Positions 24,452 to 34,054 of a stretch of DNA of 64,000 nt are shown here, piece by piece. The translations under genes were made by a program, and so were the position numbers. Location of the stretch: assembly GCF_003173615.1 (NCBI RefSeq), contig NZ_QGNA01000002.1, positions 496,001 to 560,000 on the forward strand, in the 5' to 3' direction. The stretch's first letter is position 1. Each line of letters opens with the position of its first letter. Source of the stretch: Falsiroseomonas bella. GTDB lineage: Bacteria > Pseudomonadota > Alphaproteobacteria > Acetobacterales > Acetobacteraceae. The notes under the pieces were generated by a model. It saw only the letters and a list, made by a program, of their open reading frames with translations, made no database searches and was not told where the DNA came from.

Positions 24452-25417
24452 ATGGCGCAGCGCGGCGCATCCGCCGCTCGTGAAGCCATGGCCGTGCCGG
24501 GCCTCACCGCGGCGGATCGCGCCGCGGTGAATCCGCTCGACCGCGGCTATGCGCTGCTGGGCATGGTGCTGATCGCGCCCACCGTGCTGATCTTCTGCGC
24601 CGTGATCGTCTATCCGCTCGTCTCGGCGATCTATCTCAGCCTGTTCTCGATCTTCACGCCGACGCTCTCCGGCAGCTTCGTCGGCTTCCGCAACTATGCT
24701 GAGCTGGCGAACTCGCCGGAGTTCTGGCGATCGCTGCTGAACAACCTGATCTGGACGGTGCTGACGCTCACGTTGCAGGTGGTGCTCGGCATCGCCGCGG
24801 CGCTGATGCTGAACCAGGCGATGGTCTTCCGCAGCCTGGCGCGCAGCCTGATCCTGTTCCCCTATTTCGTCTCGACCGTCGTCGCGGTGCTGGTCTGGCG
24901 TTGGCTGTTCAACGACCTCTACGGCGTCCTGAACCACCTGATGATGTGGGCCGGCATCCTGGACATGCCGCTCGACTGGCTCGGTGCGATGCCGAACGCG
25001 ATGGTGAGCGTGGTGCTGGTGGGGGCCTGGAAGTATTTCCCCTTCGTCGTCATCGCGGTGCTGGCGCGGCTGCAGACCATCCCTGAGACGCTCTACGAGG
25101 CCGCGACGATCGATGGCGCGGGCGCCTGGGGCCGCTTCACGGACGTGACGCTGCCGCAGCTGCGCGACGTGCTGGTGGTGGTCGTGCTGCTGCGCGCGAT
25201 CTGGGACTTCAAGGAGTTCGACCTGATCTACCTGCTGACCGGCGGTGGCCCGATCATCGGCACGCAGACCCTGCCGCTGATGGTCTACAAGGAAGCCTTC
25301 GGCCTGAACGAGATGGGCCGCGCCTCGGCCGTCGCGGTGGCGATGATGCTGGTGATGCTGGTCTTCATGCTGGTCTACTTCCGCGTCCTCCGCGCGCGGG
25401 GGGAGGAGCCGCGGTGA
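24452..25417 (+). CDS. CUT1 sugar ABC transporter permease 1 (MalF/UgpA type)
   Basis: 321 residues with six predicted membrane helices. The coupling loop EAATIDGAGAWGRFTDVTLPQ carries the EAA motif (EAATIDGAG...P). It follows the binding protein after 18 bases and overlaps the second permease by 4 bases (start at 25414). Confidence 0.93.
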   Translation: MAQRGASAAREAMAVPGLTAADRAAVNPLDRGYALLGMVLIAPTVLIFCAVIVYPLVSAIYLSLFSIFTPTLSGSFVGFRNYAELANSPEFWRSLLNNLIWTVLTLTLQVVLGIAAALMLNQAMVFRSLARSLILFPYFVSTVVAVLVWRWLFNDLYGVLNHLMMWAGILDMPLDWLGAMPNAMVSVVLVGAWKYFPFVVIAVLARLQTIPETLYEAATIDGAGAWGRFTDVTLPQLRDVLVVVVLLRAIWDFKEFDLIYLLTGGGPIIGTQTLPLMVYKEAFGLNEMGRASAVAVAMMLVMLVFMLVYFRVLRARGEEPR

Positions 25418-26244
25418 AGCGCATCCTCGGCCGCGTCGCCTTCAACCTCTTCGCCTGGACGATCGTGCTGGTCACCGCCTTTCCGCTGGTCTGGATGGTG
25501 ATCACCTCGGTCAAGCCGCAATTCGAGCTGTTCCGCATCCCGCCGACCTTCTGGCCGGAGCAGATCACCTTCGAGCACTACGCGCGGCTGCTGTGGGAGA
25601 CGCCCTTCCTGCTCTACATGCGCAACTCGCTGTTGCTGTCCACGGCGACGACGCTGCTGGTGGTGACGGTGGCGACGCTCGGGGCGCACAGCCTGGTGCG
25701 CTTCCGCTATCGCGGGCGGGAGAGGCTGGCGCAGCTGGTGCTGTTCACCTACCTGCTGCCCTCCGTCGTGCTGATCCTGCCGCTGTATCTGATGATGGTC
25801 TGGATCGGCGTGGCCAATTCGCTGCTCAGCCTGGTGATCGCCTACACCACCTTCGCGCTGCCCTATGCGCTGTGGCTGCTGCGCAGCTTCATGCAGGGCA
25901 TCCCGGACGATCTGGAGAACGCGGCGCTGGTGGATGGCGCGACGCGCATGGGTGCCTTTTTCGACGTGATCCTGCCGCAGGCGCTGCCAGGCATCATCTC
26001 CACCAGCCTGTTCACCTTCATCCTGTCCTGGAACGAGTACCTCTACGCGTTGGTGCTGGTGAACACGGACGAGGCGCGGCCGCTCACGACGGGCGTGATG
26101 AACATGCTGATCAGCGCCTTCAACATCGAATGGTCGCTGCTGATGGCGGCCTCCGTCATGATGAGCATCCCCTTGATCGTCATCTTCGCCTTCCTGCAGA
26201 AATTTCTGACGCGCGGCTTCGGTGCCGGGGGCGTGAAGGGATGA
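25414..26244 (+). CDS. CUT1 sugar ABC transporter permease 2 (MalG/UgpE type)
   Basis: 276 residues, six predicted helices, EAA-type loop ENAALVDGATRMGAFFDVIL and the C-terminal [17 protein letters not shown] typical of MalG-like subunits. Forms the heterodimeric channel with the product of the previous gene; overlaps both neighbours by 4 bases. Confidence 0.93.
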   Translation: MKRILGRVAFNLFAWTIVLVTAFPLVWMVITSVKPQFELFRIPPTFWPEQITFEHYARLLWETPFLLYMRNSLLLSTATTLLVVTVATLGAHSLVRFRYRGRERLAQLVLFTYLLPSVVLILPLYLMMVWIGVANSLLSLVIAYTTFALPYALWLLRSFMQGIPDDLENAALVDGATRMGAFFDVILPQALPGIISTSLFTFILSWNEYLYALVLVNTDEARPLTTGVMNMLISAFNIEWSLLMAASVMMSIPLIVIFAFLQKFLTRGFGAGGVKG

Positions 26245-27344
26245 GCGCGATGGATGCCCGCCGGGCCGAGGGCGAGGTCCGGTTCGAGAAGGTGCGCAAG
26301 GTCTTCGGCACCAACCTTGTGGTGCGGGAGCTCGACCTGCTGATCCGCGGCGGCGAGTTCCTGAGCCTGCTCGGTCCTTCCGGCTGCGGGAAGACGACGT
26401 CGCTGCGCATGCTGGCCGGCCTCGAATTTCCGACCTCTGGCACCATCTCGATCGGCGGGCGCGTGGTGAACGAGGTGGCGCCGGGCGCGCGCGATGTCGC
26501 GATGGTGTTCCAATCCTACGCGCTCTATCCGCACATGACGGTTGCGGAGAACATCGCCTATCCGCTGAAGAAGCGCGGCGTGCCGCGCGCGGAGCGCGAG
26601 GAGCGGGTGAAGCGCGCGGCGGAGTCGCTGCACCTGACGGAGCTCCTGCCGCGCAAGCCGCGCCAGCTTTCGGGCGGGCAGCAGCAGCGCGTCGCGCTGG
26701 GCCGTGCGCTGGTGCGCGATCCGCGCGTCTTCCTGCTGGATGAGCCGCTGTCCAACCTGGATGCGAAGCTGCGTGCCCATATGCGTGCCGAGCTGATCGA
26801 GCTGCACCAGCGCGTCGGCCGCACCTTCGTCTATGTCACGCATGACCAGCTCGAAGCGATGACCATGTCGGACCGCATCGCCGTCATGCATGAGGGCGTG
26901 CTGCAGCAGGTCGGCACGCCAAGCGAGGTGTACAACCGGCCGGCCAACCTGTTCGTCGCGGGCTTCATCGGCGCGCCGACAATGAACCTGCTGCGCGGGC
27001 GCGCGGAGAACGGCGCCTTCGCACATCCGGCGGTCCGTGTTGGGCTGTCGGGACATGTGACGCCGGATCTGGTGCTCGGCCTCAGGCCCGAGGACATCGT
27101 GGTGGGCGAGGGGCCGTTCGAATCCCGCATCCGCCTGGTGGAGCCGCATGGGCATGAGCAGATCGCCCAGCTCGATATCGCCGGCGGCGACGTGCTGACC
27201 ATCCGCGCCGATGCCGCGCTGCCGCTCGCGGCCGGCGAGACGCTGCGTTGGGGCGTGCGCGCCGCGCGACTGCACCTGTTCGATGCGGCGTCGGGTCTGC
27301 GGCTGGATGCCACCTGCACCGCGCCGCAAGCCCTTGCGGCCTAG
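26241..27344 (+). CDS. CUT1 ABC transporter ATP-binding protein (MalK/UgpC type)
   Basis: 367 residues. Walker [11 protein letters not shown]-loop [13 protein letters not shown], signature LSGGQQQRV, Walker [12 protein letters not shown] and the H-loop [10 protein letters not shown] are all present. A C-terminal TOBE/regulatory domain follows ([21 protein letters not shown]). Energises the two preceding permeases. ATGA overlap with the upstream gene. Confidence 0.94.
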   Translation: MSAMDARRAEGEVRFEKVRKVFGTNLVVRELDLLIRGGEFLSLLGPSGCGKTTSLRMLAGLEFPTSGTISIGGRVVNEVAPGARDVAMVFQSYALYPHMTVAENIAYPLKKRGVPRAEREERVKRAAESLHLTELLPRKPRQLSGGQQQRVALGRALVRDPRVFLLDEPLSNLDAKLRAHMRAELIELHQRVGRTFVYVTHDQLEAMTMSDRIAVMHEGVLQQVGTPSEVYNRPANLFVAGFIGAPTMNLLRGRAENGAFAHPAVRVGLSGHVTPDLVLGLRPEDIVVGEGPFESRIRLVEPHGHEQIAQLDIAGGDVLTIRADAALPLAAGETLRWGVRAARLHLFDAASGLRLDATCTAPQALAA

Positions 27345-27354
27345 GAGGACTGGA

Positions 27355-28260
27355 ATGGACCGCAACAGCGTGGACTGGTCGGGCCCGATGCCCGCCGTGA
27401 CGACGCCCTTCGACGCGGAGGGTCGAGTCGATTCCGCCGGCTTTCGCGCCAACATCGCGCGGCTGCTGGACGAGGGTGCGACCGGGGTTGTCGCATGCGG
27501 CTGCACCGGCGAGTTCTGGTCCCTCGCGATGGAGGAGCGCAAGGCGCTGTATCGCGACGCCGTGGCGGCGGGTAAGGGCCGCGGCACGGTGATCGTCGGC
27601 ACGGGCTGCGTCGGCGCGGACGACACCATCGCCCTGGCCCATGCGGCGAAGGAAGCGGGCGCGGACGGCATCCTGGTGCTGCCGCCCTATTTCGTGAAGC
27701 TGACCGACGACGAGATCTTCTGGCATTTCGCCGCCGTCTCGGCCGGCTCGCCGCTGCCGATCGTCGCCTACAACATCCCGGGCAATGCGGTGAATGCGAT
27801 CTCCCCGGCGCTGGCCGTGCGGCTCGCGGCGCTCGACAAGGTGGTGGCGATCAAGGAGAGCAGCGGGGACTGGAACAACTTCTACGCCACGCTGCTGGCG
27901 GTGAAGGACTCCCTTCGCGTCTTCTGTGGCCCGTCCTCCGTCTTCGGCGTGCCGGCGATCCATGCCGGCGCCGACGGCACGGTGGATTGCTTCCCCAATG
28001 TGTGGCGCGGCACGACAGAGCTCTGGTACGCCGCGCGCGATCCGGCGCGACAGGCGGAAGCGGAGCAGCTTCAGGCCACGTCGCGCCGCCTGACGGACCT
28101 GTTCGTCACCGGCGGCCGCACCCTCTATCCCGCGACGAAGGCGGCGATGGATCACCTGGGCTTCCCCGGCGGCGGCGTGCCGCGCCCGCCCTTGCAACCG
28201 CTTAAGGGCGAGCCCCTGGACGGGCTGAAGCGCGGCCTCGCGGATCTCGGGATCGGCTGA
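27355..28260 (+). CDS. Dihydrodipicolinate synthase (DapA) family enzyme
   Basis: 301 residues. GCTGE at 49-53, catalytic Tyr139 in AYNIPG and Schiff-base Lys167 in AIKESS mark it as a class I aldolase/dehydratase of the DapA family. In a sugar-uptake operon beside two SDRs and an isomerase-like protein, a 2-keto-3-deoxy sugar acid aldolase or dehydratase is more likely than lysine synthesis. ATG at 27355 has AGGAGGA eight bases upstream. It is only distantly like the DapA-family gene at 11302. Confidence 0.9.
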   Translation: MDRNSVDWSGPMPAVTTPFDAEGRVDSAGFRANIARLLDEGATGVVACGCTGEFWSLAMEERKALYRDAVAAGKGRGTVIVGTGCVGADDTIALAHAAKEAGADGILVLPPYFVKLTDDEIFWHFAAVSAGSPLPIVAYNIPGNAVNAISPALAVRLAALDKVVAIKESSGDWNNFYATLLAVKDSLRVFCGPSSVFGVPAIHAGADGTVDCFPNVWRGTTELWYAARDPARQAEAEQLQATSRRLTDLFVTGGRTLYPATKAAMDHLGFPGGGVPRPPLQPLKGEPLDGLKRGLADLGIG

Positions 28261-28261
28261 G

Positions 28262-29044
28262 ATGGACCTCGGTATCCGTGGCCGCCACGCGATCGTCTGC
28301 GCCGCAAGCCAGGGCCTCGGCCGCGCCTGCGCCGAAAGCCTGGCGCGCGAGGGCTGCGACCTGACCATCATGGCCCGCACGCCCGGGCCGCTCGAGGAAG
28401 CGGCCGAATCCATCCGGCGCGCGCATGGCGTGCGCGTCACGACCGTCGCCGGCGACGTGAACAGCGATGCCGGGCACGATGCGCTGCTTGCCGCCTGTCC
28501 CAACCCCGACATCCTCGTCACCAGCCCCGGCACGCGCCAGGTTCCCGGCGATTTTCGCACCTGGGACCGCGGCGAGTGGCAGCGCTGGTGGAACGAGCAT
28601 TTCTACACGGCGGTGGAACTGATTCGCCGTACCGCGCCGGGCATGTGCGAGCGGAAATTCGGCCGCATCGTCAACATCAGCGTCAGCTTCATCAAGTTCC
28701 CGCAGGTCGGCTTCGCGCATAGCCACTCCGCGCGCGCGGGACTTTCGGCGGCCATCGCTTCCATGGCGCGGGAGCTCATCCCGCACAACGTCACTGTCAA
28801 CAGCGTCTGCCCCGGCCTTTTCGACACCGAGGCGCTTCGCGTGAACCTGCATGGCCACGCGAAGCGCGGCAACACGACCTATGAGGCGATCGTGCAGGAC
28901 CGGCTGAAGACCTGCCCGGCCGGCCGCTTCGCCGACCCGTCGGAATGCGGCGACCTCGTCGCCTATCTCTGCAGCGCGCAGGCCGGCTTCATGACGGCCC
29001 AGAACATCGTCAACGACGGCGGCGTGTACCAAGGACTGTTCTGA
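28262..29044 (+). CDS. SDR family protein lacking the canonical Tyr-Lys catalytic pair
   Basis: 260 residues. The cofactor loop reads CAASQGLG instead of TGxxxGxG, NNAG is replaced by TSPG, and at the active site the expected Tyr-x-x-x-Lys is SHSAR (Ser154, Arg158) after Ser140. The rest of the fold, including NSVCPGLFDTE and NDGGVYQGLF, is normal. A subclass of SDRs with this ASQGLG loop and an Arg in place of Lys does exist, so this is a family trait rather than damage, but the reaction is unclear. One base separates it from the DapA-family gene and it overlaps the next SDR by one base. Confidence 0.85.
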   Translation: MDLGIRGRHAIVCAASQGLGRACAESLAREGCDLTIMARTPGPLEEAAESIRRAHGVRVTTVAGDVNSDAGHDALLAACPNPDILVTSPGTRQVPGDFRTWDRGEWQRWWNEHFYTAVELIRRTAPGMCERKFGRIVNISVSFIKFPQVGFAHSHSARAGLSAAIASMARELIPHNVTVNSVCPGLFDTEALRVNLHGHAKRGNTTYEAIVQDRLKTCPAGRFADPSECGDLVAYLCSAQAGFMTAQNIVNDGGVYQGLF

Positions 29045-29766
29045 TGGAGGCGATGCTGCCTGCCGCAGGCCGTGTCGTCGCCATCTCCGGCGCGGGGCGC
29101 GGCCTCGGCGCGGCGATCGCGCGGCGGCTGCATGCCGAAGGTTTTTGCCTGGCTTGCGGCGTGCGCGATCCGTCGCGCAGACTGTCGCTACCAGATGGTC
29201 CCCGCGTCACCTGGCACCGCTACGATGCGGCGCAGCCGGACAGCGCGGGATCGTGGATCGCGGAGGCTGTCGCCGCGCATGGCAGGCTCGATGCGCTCGT
29301 GAATAATGCCGGCATCCTCAAGCGCTTCACGCTGGAGGAAGGCGACGAGGCCGCGCTCGACGAGATGTGGGCGGTCAATGTGAAGGGCCCGCTGCGCGCC
29401 ATCCGTGCCGCCATGCCGCATCTGCGCGCGGCGGGGCATGGGCGCCTGGTGAACGTCGCCTCCACCGACGGCAAGCGCATCCGCGATCCCTCCGCGCCGC
29501 TCGGCTACGCGATGACCAAGCATGCGCTGATGGCGCTGACGCACGCCGCGCGCTTCGCAGGCCACGCCGATGGCGTGCGTGCCACCGCGCTCTGCCCCGG
29601 CGCGATCGACACCGAGCTCATCGCCGGGCTGCCCGGCGCGACGCCTGCAGCCGGCCGGATGCAGCCCGAGACCATCGCGGAGGTCGTCTGCCTGCTGCTC
29701 CGCCTGCCAGACCAGGCGCATGTCGCCGAGCTGATCGTCAACACGCGTCTCGAATCCACGCTCTGA
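29044..29766 (+). CDS. SDR family NAD(P)-dependent oxidoreductase
   Basis: 240 residues with the full classical set: SGAGRGLG cofactor loop, LVNNAGIL, catalytic Ser in VNVASTDGK and Tyr-Lys in GYAMTKHAL. Probably oxidises or reduces a sugar or sugar acid in the pathway served by the upstream transporter. ATG overlaps the stop of the previous SDR (TGATGG). Confidence 0.9.
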   Translation: MEAMLPAAGRVVAISGAGRGLGAAIARRLHAEGFCLACGVRDPSRRLSLPDGPRVTWHRYDAAQPDSAGSWIAEAVAAHGRLDALVNNAGILKRFTLEEGDEAALDEMWAVNVKGPLRAIRAAMPHLRAAGHGRLVNVASTDGKRIRDPSAPLGYAMTKHALMALTHAARFAGHADGVRATALCPGAIDTELIAGLPGATPAAGRMQPETIAEVVCLLLRLPDQAHVAELIVNTRLESTL

Positions 29767-29785
29767 CCCATCGGAGGGATCCGTC

Positions 29786-30634
29786 ATGTCCGATCTGCGC
29801 GTCGCCGCCTCGACCTTCCCCTTCCTCTATTCGCATTCGGGCCTGGGTGCGCTGAAGCACCTGGCGTCGCAAGGCTACAAGAATTTCGAGCTGATGATCT
29901 TCCCGCCGCATCTCTGGCCGTCCGCGATGGCGCCAGCGGAGAAGGCGGAGCTGAAGGCCTGGCTCGACGGCAACGGCCATCGCATCACCAGCTTCTGCTA
30001 CCCGCTGCTCGACAACAACCCGAACAGCACCTGCCCGATCATGCGGCGCTACACGCTGGACCGCTACAAGGAAGCGATCGACCTCGCGGACTACCTCAAC
30101 TGCCCATTCGTCTGCGCCATCCCCGGCCCGGTGAACTCGCTGATCAACCCGCCGGTGCCCTGGATGCGCGAGTGGTTCGTGCAGGGCATGAAGGAGCTGG
30201 TCGCGCACGCCAAGGGCAGCCGCACCGAGATCATCCTGGAGAACGTGCCCTTCACCTTCCTGCCCACCGCGAAGGACATGCTGGACGTCGCCAACGACAT
30301 CGATCCCTCCGTCGGCATCAACTTCGACGTCTGCAACAGCGCCTACATCAAGGAGGATCCGGCGGCCGCCATCCGCATGCTCGGCAAGCGGGTGAAGAAC
30401 GTGCACATCAGCGACAGCGGCTATGAGGTGTTCAAGCATGACCGCCTTGGCACTGGCATGGTCCAGCCCGGACCGGCCGCCGCGGCGCTGAAGGAGACCG
30501 GCTACACCGGGCTGACGGTGCTGGAGATCATCACCGATGCCTGCCAGCCCGGCACCGATCCCGATGGCGACCTCGCGGCCAGCCACGACATCCTCGCCAG
30601 ACATGGCTGGGAAAAGCGGCCCGGCGCGCGCTGA
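29786..30634 (+). CDS. Sugar phosphate isomerase/epimerase-like TIM-barrel protein
   Basis: 282 residues of the xylose-isomerase-like TIM-barrel superfamily. Metal-binding-type positions appear in EIILENVPFTF (Glu), NFDVCNSAY (Asp), NVHISDSG (His) and LTVLEIITD (Glu). Such proteins include 3-dehydroshikimate dehydratases, hydroxypyruvate isomerases and ketose epimerases; the precise one cannot be told. A GGAGGG site stands seven bases before the ATG. Last gene of the transporter operon. Confidence 0.85.
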   Translation: MSDLRVAASTFPFLYSHSGLGALKHLASQGYKNFELMIFPPHLWPSAMAPAEKAELKAWLDGNGHRITSFCYPLLDNNPNSTCPIMRRYTLDRYKEAIDLADYLNCPFVCAIPGPVNSLINPPVPWMREWFVQGMKELVAHAKGSRTEIILENVPFTFLPTAKDMLDVANDIDPSVGINFDVCNSAYIKEDPAAAIRMLGKRVKNVHISDSGYEVFKHDRLGTGMVQPGPAAAALKETGYTGLTVLEIITDACQPGTDPDGDLAASHDILARHGWEKRPGAR

Positions 30635-30655
30635 GCGGCGCCGGGGCAGGGCGCC

Positions 30656-31168
30656 TCAACCCGCTTCGGCCAGCAGCGCCCGCAGGTCGAGCCGGCGGGT
30701 GACCATGTCGAGGTTGCCGGCCGCGTCGCGCGGCCATTCCGCGCGGTCGCGGTCGCGATAGAGCTCCACGCCGTTGCCGTCAGGATCGCGGAGGTAGATC
30801 GCCTCCGACACGCCGTGGTCCGAGGCGCCTTCCAGCGGATAGCCAGCCTCGACCAGGCGCTTCAGCGCGCGCGCCAGGGCAGGGCGGTCGGGGTAGAGCA
30901 GGGCGACGTGATACAGGCCCGTGCTGCCCATGGGCGGCGGGCTGCCGCCGGCGCTTTCCCAGGTGTTCAGGGCGATATGGTGGTGGTAGCCGTCGGCCGA
31001 GAGGAACACGGCCTGCGCGCCCATGCGCTGCTGCACCTCCAGCCCGATCAGGTCGCGCCAGAAAGCGAGCGCACGCTCCAGCTCGGCAACCTTGAGATGG
31101 ACATGGCCGATGCGGATCCCGGCGATGGCGGCCGGCTTCTCCATCGGGGCTTCGAGAGTGGCGGACAT
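30656..31168 (-). CDS. VOC family protein (catechol-2,3-dioxygenase-like)
   Basis: 170 residues with a paired beta-alpha-beta-beta-beta fold. Candidate metal ligands: His in GHVHLKVAELERA, His in GYHHHIALNTW and Glu in NGVELYRDR, with a second motif half beginning LYHVALLYPDR. Extradiol dioxygenases and glyoxalase-like isomerases share this fold, so the reaction stays open. It is convergent with the sugar operon and a single gene. MEKP at residue 9 is an alternative start. Confidence 0.85.
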   Translation of the reverse strand: MSATLEAPMEKPAAIAGIRIGHVHLKVAELERALAFWRDLIGLEVQQRMGAQAVFLSADGYHHHIALNTWESAGGSPPPMGSTGLYHVALLYPDRPALARALKRLVEAGYPLEGASDHGVSEAIYLRDPDGNGVELYRDRDRAEWPRDAAGNLDMVTRRLDLRALLAEAG

Positions 31169-31299
31169 CGCGGATGCTCCATGCTGCTGGATGAAGATGG
31201 CAGCGTGCGGAGCCCGAGGCCAATGAATGGAGCCTGGGCGATATCATTCAGCGTCTGAATGGAAGGGCGGCACGGAAGCCGCCGCGCCGCCGCATGTCA

Positions 31300-31323
31300 C
31301 CCTCCCCCGCGGACGGGGGAGGG
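31300..31323. terminator. Strong hairpin downstream of rpoH
   Basis: CCCTCCCCCG, loop CGGA, CGGGGGAGGG: a perfect 10-bp stem ending 12 bases beyond the rpoH stop. No T-run follows on the minus strand, so it is a hairpin-type stop at best, or a dispersed GC-rich element. Confidence 0.4.
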
Positions 31324-31335
31324 TAGGCGGGCTGG

Positions 31336-32220
31336 TCAGCCGACGCCGAGCCTGCGCTCGACGATCTGGCTCTTCATGCTCTTCTGCAGCTTCTCGAAGG
31401 CGCGGACCTCGATCTGGCGGACGCGCTCGCGGCTGATGTTATACTGCTGCGAGAGCTCTTCCAGCGTCGTCGGTTCGTCCTTCAGGCGGCGCTCGATCAG
31501 GATGTGGCGCTCGCGGTCGTTCAGCGTCTTCAGCGCCTCGCCGAGAAGCTGGCGGCGGTTGGACATGTCCTGCCGCTCGGCCAGTTCGGTCTCCTGGCTC
31601 TCGCTGTCGTCCACCAGCCAGTCCTGCCACTCGCCCTCGCTGTCGGCGCGGACAGGTGCGTTCAGGCTGTTGTCCGGCGAGGCGAGGCGCCGGTTCATGC
31701 TGATCACGTCCTGCTCGGGCACCTGCAGCGCCTTGGCGATCTTCTCGACCTGCTCGGGCTTGAGGTCGCCTTCCTCCAGCGCGCTCATCTGGCCCTTCAG
31801 GCGGCGCAGGTTGAAGAACAGCTTCTTCTGCGCGGCCGTGGTGCCCATCTTCACCAGCGACCAGCTGTGCAGGATGTATTCCTGGATGGCCGCACGGATC
31901 CACCACATGGCGTAGGTCGCCAGGCGGAAGCCGCGGTCGGGATCGAAGCGCTTGACGGCCTGCATCATGCCGACGTTGCCCTCGGAGATCAGCTCGCCGA
32001 CGGGAAGGCCATAGCCGCGGTACCCCATCGCGATCTTCGCCACCAGGCGCAGATGCGACGTGACCAGCTTGTGGGCGGCCTGCTCGTCGCCCTGATCCTT
32101 CCACCGCTTGGAGAGGTTGTACTCCTCCTCGGCGGTCAGCATCGGAAACTTGCGGATCTCCTGGAGGTACCGGGCGAGGTTGCCCTCCGGGGCGATCGGG
32201 ATGCTCATGCTGGAAGCCAT
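31336..32220 (-). CDS. rpoH: RNA polymerase sigma factor RpoH (sigma-32, heat shock)
   Basis: 294 residues. Region 2 has LISEGNVGMMQAVKRFDPDRG and TYAMWWIRAAIQEYIL; the RpoH box QKKLFFNLR is at 131-139 and separates this sigma from RpoD; region 4 ends with ISRERVRQIEVRAFEKLQ. It directs transcription of chaperone and protease genes. ATG at 32220 has AAGGAGG about 12 bases upstream; the open frame further upstream is not part of the protein. The 280 bases to rluD contain its promoter region. Confidence 0.95.
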   Translation of the reverse strand: MASSMSIPIAPEGNLARYLQEIRKFPMLTAEEEYNLSKRWKDQGDEQAAHKLVTSHLRLVAKIAMGYRGYGLPVGELISEGNVGMMQAVKRFDPDRGFRLATYAMWWIRAAIQEYILHSWSLVKMGTTAAQKKLFFNLRRLKGQMSALEEGDLKPEQVEKIAKALQVPEQDVISMNRRLASPDNSLNAPVRADSEGEWQDWLVDDSESQETELAERQDMSNRRQLLGEALKTLNDRERHILIERRLKDEPTTLEELSQQYNISRERVRQIEVRAFEKLQKSMKSQIVERRLGVG

Positions 32221-32500
32221 ATACGGATTTGCCTCCTTGCCGTTCGGCGCCCCCCGTGACGGCGGGGACCGGATCGGCATGCCGGGTTGCGGCCTGCGTG
32301 GGTCATCAACGTCCGCCGGGCCCTCCCGTGCCGTCCCCGCTCCGGTCACGACGGAGCGAGAGCGGTCGGGGCCCTCTTGTCGGCAGGACCGTTGCGGCCC
32401 GCGACACGACAGGTGCAAGCGGCACCCGGCGACTATCGACACGGGCCTTATAGCGGATTCGGGGCGCCGGGGTCCAGAAAAACCGACCAGCAAGGTAGGT

Positions 32501-33478
32501 TTACGCGCTGTAACCTTTCGACACAGGGTTGTCCAACATCGCGAGAAGTCGCGCCATGTCGGGCGGCAGCGGCGCCTTGAAGGACAGGTGCTCGCCCGTG
32601 ACGGGATGCCGAAAGCCGAGCGACTCCGCATGCAGCGCCTGTCGAGGGAAGGCGAGCAGGGCGTCGCGCACCGGCTCCGCCAGCAGCCGCGCCGAGGCCG
32701 GCACACGGCGCAGATAGACCGGATCGCCGACGACCGGATGCCCGATATGCGCCAGGTGCACCCGGATCTGGTGTGTCCGGCCAGTCCCCAACCGGCAGCG
32801 CAGCAAAGACGCGGCGGTGCCGAAGCCGCGCTCCAGCCGCCAGCGCGTCAGGGCCGGCTTGCCGGCGCGCGCGCCTTGCTTGCCCACCACCGCCATGCGC
32901 TTGCGGTCCATCGCGTGGCGCCCGATCGGCGCCTCGATCTCGCCGGCCGCGGTGGCCGGCAGGCCCCAGGCCAGCGCCAGATACTCGCGGTCGAGGTCGC
33001 GGCTGGCGAAGGCGGCGGAGAGCGCGGTGTGCGCCCGCTCCGTCTTGGCCACCACCATCACGCCTGAGGTGTCCTTGTCGAGCCGGTGCACGATGCCGGG
33101 CCGCGCCTCGCCGCCGATGCCGGTGAGGTCCTCCGCGGCATGGGCCAGCACCGCGTTGACCAGGGTGCCCTGCTGGTTCCCCGGGGCGGGATGCACGACG
33201 AGCCCCGCGGGCTTGTCGAGCACGATGAGGTCCGCATCCTCGAACAGGATGGTCAGCGGGATCGCCTGCGGCTGCGGCGCGGCGGGGACGGCGGGGGGGA
33301 TCCGCAGCGCATAGCGCGCGCCGGCGCGCACCGACTCCGCCGGGTCGGCCAGCGCCGCGCCGTCCCGCATGGCGTGCCCCGCTTCTATGAGCGCCTTGAC
33401 CCGGGATCGCGAGAGGCCCTCTAGAGCGCTGGCCAGAAAGCGGTCGGCGCGGGTGCCGGCAGCCTCGGGCGGCGCCAC
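32501..33478 (-). CDS. rluD: Ribosomal large subunit pseudouridine synthase (RluD/RluA family)
   Basis: 325 residues. An N-terminal S4-like RNA-binding region (ADRFLASALEGLSRSRVKALI) is followed by the catalytic motif GIVHRLDKDTSG with Asp134, and later GRTHQIRVHLAHIGHPVVGD. RluD modifies 23S rRNA helix 69. The start is uncertain: GTG at 33478 avoids overlap with the divergent gene, while TTG at 33535 would add 19 residues and overlap it by 14 bases. It lies upstream of rpoH on the same strand, an arrangement seen in other alphaproteobacteria. Confidence 0.92.
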   Translation of the reverse strand: MAPPEAAGTRADRFLASALEGLSRSRVKALIEAGHAMRDGAALADPAESVRAGARYALRIPPAVPAAPQPQAIPLTILFEDADLIVLDKPAGLVVHPAPGNQQGTLVNAVLAHAAEDLTGIGGEARPGIVHRLDKDTSGVMVVAKTERAHTALSAAFASRDLDREYLALAWGLPATAAGEIEAPIGRHAMDRKRMAVVGKQGARAGKPALTRWRLERGFGTAASLLRCRLGTGRTHQIRVHLAHIGHPVVGDPVYLRRVPASARLLAEPVRDALLAFPRQALHAESLGFRHPVTGEHLSFKAPLPPDMARLLAMLDNPVSKGYSA

Positions 33479-33521
33479 GACCTCGCGGAGGTCGTCGGCC
33501 GGGTGCAGGGCAGGGGGTGTC

Positions 33522-33800
33522 GTGGCAGCGCTCAAGTGGCTTGTCGGTGTGATGGGGGTGCTGATCGTTGCCGGCACCGTGGCCCTGGTTGTGGCGATCG
33601 TCCAGCGGATGAATGCGGGGGAGCAGGCGTCCGCGATCGGACAGCGCCATCTGGGCCAGCCCGCGGGGACGAGGATCCTGTCCATTGCCGGCGCGGAGGG
33701 GCGGGTCGCGGTGCTCGTCTCCCGTCCCGACGGGGAGCGCGTGCTGCTGGTGGATCCGCAGCGTGGGCGTGTGGTGGGCGAGTTGCGCGCGGCGGAATGA
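33522..33800 (+). CDS. DUF6476 family small membrane protein
   Basis: 92 residues from GTG at 33522. One membrane helix near the N-terminus ([20 protein letters not shown]), then a short soluble domain with [20 protein letters not shown] and [16 protein letters not shown]. Proteins of this kind are found divergent from rluD in alphaproteobacteria; the function is unknown. Confidence 0.8.
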   Translation: MAALKWLVGVMGVLIVAGTVALVVAIVQRMNAGEQASAIGQRHLGQPAGTRILSIAGAEGRVAVLVSRPDGERVLLVDPQRGRVVGELRAAE

Positions 33801-33810
33801 GGTGCGGCCG

Positions 33811-34014
33811 ATGGCGCGCAGCGGCGGGCATCGGAAGCCTCATCTGCCGGAGAAGGTCTGCGCCGCCTGCGGCCGGCCTTTCGCCTGGCGTCGGAAATGG
33901 GCGCGTGACTGGGAGATGGTGCGCTTCTGCTCCGACGCCTGCCGCGAGGGCAGGAGGGCGCGGGCGCGCGGAGTGAGTTCGGCGCGTCTTGATCGCGGAG
34001 CGGGGCGAGGCTAG
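33811..34014 (+). CDS. DUF2256 family small zinc-ribbon-like protein
   Basis: 67 residues. The family core is visible: [16 protein letters not shown], then [11 protein letters not shown], giving four Cys as two pairs that could bind zinc. Function unknown. ATG at 33811 follows the DUF6476 stop by ten bases; the longer frame upstream is shadow of that gene. Confidence 0.85.
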   Translation: MARSGGHRKPHLPEKVCAACGRPFAWRRKWARDWEMVRFCSDACREGRRARARGVSSARLDRGAGRG

Positions 34015-34054
34015 ATAGCCGGCCTCGCGGCACATTTGGTCGCGCTGGCCTTGG

